Positions 39,512 through 41,559 of a stretch of 41,559 bases of DNA are shown here, in pieces. The position numbers were made by a program, and so were the translations under genes. A model generated the notes under the pieces. It worked only from the letters and a program-made list of their open reading frames with translations. It did no database searches and was not told the DNA's origin. The first letter of the stretch is position 1, and each line of letters begins with the position of its first letter. This DNA is from Mariprofundus sp. EBB-1 (GTDB lineage Bacteria > Pseudomonadota > Zetaproteobacteria > Mariprofundales > Mariprofundaceae). The DNA lies in contig NZ_RCFQ01000028.1 in assembly GCF_003665155.1 (NCBI RefSeq), forward strand, positions 1 through 41,559, given 5' to 3'.

Positions 39512-40653
39512 AACTTCGAACCTGCCACATCACTTATTGCCTTAAGGTAAGAGAACTGGTTCTTTTCATCCGGTTCCAGATAAGTACTTTCAGCCCATTC
39601 ATTCCAAGCATTAATGAAAACAAACGGCTCAGGAATATCTCGTTCAGGCATAGTCTGCAACAGTTTATCTAACCAGAAGGTGAATTTTTCAGGAGATGCC
39701 CCCTTAAATATTGTTGCTTTATTCTTATAGCGCGCCGTATTATCCCAATCGACAAATGCCCCCGGATAAGTGGTCAAATCAGGTTCCCTACGAACCTTAA
39801 CAACCTCCGCCCATACACGGTCATAATCATAGAATGTCAGCTCGTTCACAAACTTTGATCGCAAGGCCCGTAGCAAGTCCTGAGCACCCTCGGGAAGCCT
39901 GCGAATCATTTTAAACCACGTACTATGACGTATAGATCCAGGGTCAAATTCCGGAGAATAAATGGCCTCAAAAGGCTGAAATTGGAAGGCTGCATCAAAC
40001 CCTTTCAGACACTCACGCTTAGGCATCTCATACTGTTTCTGAAAGATAAAATACAATCCTTTCAAACCATGTGCTACAGCTAACTCTTTCCAATAGTCGA
40101 GCATATTTTCAATTTCCGGAATATTTTGTGGTCTGTAGATAACAAAAACCGGTTTTCCATCCACACAGATTGCGCGTTCATCACTCCATGCCCGAATCAG
40201 ATAATCAAAATGTAGCTTCCAGCGTTCCTTACATGGAGGGTGAGTCTGCTTCATCAATATATGGTGATCACGGCCATCCCAGCGTTTTGACCAAGTTTCA
40301 TTTGCCCACGATAAACAAAAGGGCATGTTGATATCTTTGTTCCCTAACATCAAATCTGTAGGTGTTTCCAATAGCTGTTTACCATCAAACCAATAATGAT
40401 AATGGCAAAAACCATGAATCCCATGGGATTTAGCCAAGTCAGCCTGCCAGATAAGTGTATCCATATCGGACTGATCATAATGATTTTTATCCAGGGGGAT
40501 GCGTGGCTGGTTATGCCCTTCAAACAAAGGCTGTGCTGCCTTCACATTTACCCAATCAGTAAACCCTTCGCCCCACCATTCATCATTTTCAGGAATTGCA
40601 TGCAGCTGAGGAAAATACATTGCAATCAGCTTTGCGCGTTTGTCCATATCCAT
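39508..40653 (-). CDS. WbsX-family glycan-processing protein (GH99-like)
   Basis: About 381 residues, matching the WbsX family found in O-antigen clusters: LIAMYFPQLHAIPEND, WWGEGFTDWVNVKAA, ADLAKSHGIHGFCHYHYWF, WANETWSKRWDG, and a C-terminal NAWNEWAESTYLEPD. The fold is GH99-like, and members have been proposed to cut or transfer mannose-like sugars; the exact activity is unproven. I chose ATG at 40653 with GGTGG six bases upstream, over GTG at 40668. It has no signal peptide. Confidence 0.88.
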   Translation of the reverse strand: MDMDKRAKLIAMYFPQLHAIPENDEWWGEGFTDWVNVKAAQPLFEGHNQPRIPLDKNHYDQSDMDTLIWQADLAKSHGIHGFCHYHYWFDGKQLLETPTDLMLGNKDINMPFCLSWANETWSKRWDGRDHHILMKQTHPPCKERWKLHFDYLIRAWSDERAICVDGKPVFVIYRPQNIPEIENMLDYWKELAVAHGLKGLYFIFQKQYEMPKRECLKGFDAAFQFQPFEAIYSPEFDPGSIRHSTWFKMIRRLPEGAQDLLRALRSKFVNELTFYDYDRVWAEVVKVRREPDLTTYPGAFVDWDNTARYKNKATIFKGASPEKFTFWLDKLLQTMPERDIPEPFVFINAWNEWAESTYLEPDEKNQFSYLKAISDVAGSKL

Positions 40654-40698
40654 TCTAATCCACCACACCTTTCATATTATAAACCACAAGCAGAAGAA

Positions 40699-41559
40699 TC
40701 ACTTTCGACCAAGTATACTGCGAATACGCATTCTGGTTGCATCACTTAAATACTTTCTTGCAATCCGCCTGGCAAAATTCTCTACAGTTTGAGACGAGCA
40801 TAAATTGTCTGCGTTTTCAACGGGAACCGACATCAAATCAATAGCAGTGTCGGTACGCGAACTGGCAACAGCCCGAATCACAACCTGATAAACCTGCCCG
40901 TGCTTGTGCTTTTGCAAAGTCGACTTCACATCTCCCGCAAGAGCGGCCCATTTCCCGGCAAATTCACTATCTTTCGGTCGGGTAATAACAAACTGTGCAT
41001 CCACGATTTTCAACCCTGCATCTGCAAACAACTGCTGCATATTCTTCAAACCGAAAAAACGGATATGTGTCCGATCCAACAGTCCCCAGTCACCATATTG
41101 AAAATCTTCATCTAGAATACATGCGATTACAGCATTATGACCCACATGAGGCAGTGAGATCACAACCTCCCCATGCAAGCCTGCCAATCCGGCCATTGCA
41201 GATAATACTGCCAGGGGATCATAAACATGCTCCAACACATCTGCCGCTACGATAACATCAAAAGGTTTTTCACCTGACAGTTGCTCAGGCCATGCCTGAT
41301 CATTGAGATCAGTTTTATAAACCTTTTCGCAAAACTGCGTCAACTTCACAATAGCCGCGTCATCGATTTCAAGCCCAGTCACCTGACAATTGCCTGCGCC
41401 TTTCAACATTTTGGTTATTGAACCCGGACCCGCTCCGACTTCAAGTACCCGCTTATCATCTCCAACCATACGAACTACACGAGCAGGAGCCGTATCCCCA
41501 TTCAGGTCAACGTCATACTCATAATTATGCCGATCATTATTCTTCAACTGCGTTTCCAC
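40699..41559 (-). CDS. SAM-dependent methyltransferase, cut at or near its start by the window edge
   Basis: At least 286 residues. SAM motif I is VLEVGAGPGSITKML; FDVIVAADVLEHVYDP follows and VVISLPHVGHNAVIAC is motif III-like. The segment DFQYGDWGLLDRTHIRFF is typical of methyltransferases in glycan clusters. The first codon in the window is GTG (41559-41557), which could be the start or an internal valine. The C-terminal about 60 residues are a basic helical tail (RRIARKYLSDATRMRIRS). Confidence 0.88.
   Translation of the reverse strand: METQLKNNDRHNYEYDVDLNGDTAPARVVRMVGDDKRVLEVGAGPGSITKMLKGAGNCQVTGLEIDDAAIVKLTQFCEKVYKTDLNDQAWPEQLSGEKPFDVIVAADVLEHVYDPLAVLSAMAGLAGLHGEVVISLPHVGHNAVIACILDEDFQYGDWGLLDRTHIRFFGLKNMQQLFADAGLKIVDAQFVITRPKDSEFAGKWAALAGDVKSTLQKHKHGQVYQVVIRAVASSRTDTAIDLMSVPVENADNLCSSQTVENFARRIARKYLSDATRMRIRSILGRK

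Overview
The window looks like the chromosome of a Gram-negative proteobacterium. Supporting features are Lol-type lipoproteins, an OmpA-type peptidoglycan-binding domain, an MltC-like lytic transglycosylase, an AsmA/YdbH-like envelope protein and a surface-polysaccharide cluster. G+C looks to be in the low-to-mid 40s by eye. The gene types fit a gamma- or zetaproteobacterium, but no marker gene here decides the taxon.

Region 1 (1-21,509, minus strand): a long run of exported proteins read towards position 1. From upstream to downstream it holds a GNA1162-FnIII-beta-helix lipoprotein; an LPP20-type protein; a 1645-residue TPR-OmpA-WD40-caspase protein; a damaged LPP20 paralogue; a 412-residue protein with a duplicated C-terminal domain; a secreted WD40-caspase; a MntA/HepT toxin-antitoxin pair; a small lipoprotein; another LPP20-type protein; a TPR membrane protein; a FecR-domain protein; an AsmA/YdbH-like protein; a carboxypeptidase-regulatory-domain protein; a small membrane protein; and the N-terminus of a Ser/Thr protein kinase cut by the window edge. 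Several junctions are 4-base ATGA overlaps.

Region 2 (21,741-28,838, plus strand): the divergent arm. It holds an LPP20-type protein, a TPR-SLH protein, an MltC-like transglycosylase with a striking 11-residue repeat, a CHAT-protease lipoprotein, a DUF4160/DUF2442 pair and an LPP20-DUF4384 protein. Regions 1 and 2 share a divergent control region (21,510-21,740) with a sigma70-like promoter and a perfect 14-bp inverted repeat. Together they look like one envelope system: three clan-CD (caspase-fold) proteases, each carrying an export signal and sensor repeats, with six LPP20-like paralogues, a kinase and peptidoglycan-interacting proteins. No gasdermin-like or other obvious effector partner is visible, so the output of the system is unknown.

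Region 3 (29,061-32,971): a single-domain response regulator, an unrecognised 339-residue protein with an M48-like metalloprotease, and a Fic enzyme followed by a 5'-truncated XRE regulator. The Fic gene is preceded by a perfect inverted-repeat operator candidate. A 427-base gap then carries the orphan 5' half of a tRNA-Arg(CCG) gene, probably an island boundary.

Region 4 (32,972-41,559, minus strand): a polysaccharide cluster with a GT2 glycosyltransferase, an OafA-like acyltransferase, two methyltransferases, an SGNH/MBOAT O-acylation pair, a sulfotransferase and a WbsX-family protein. It predicts a methylated, acylated and probably sulfated surface glycan.
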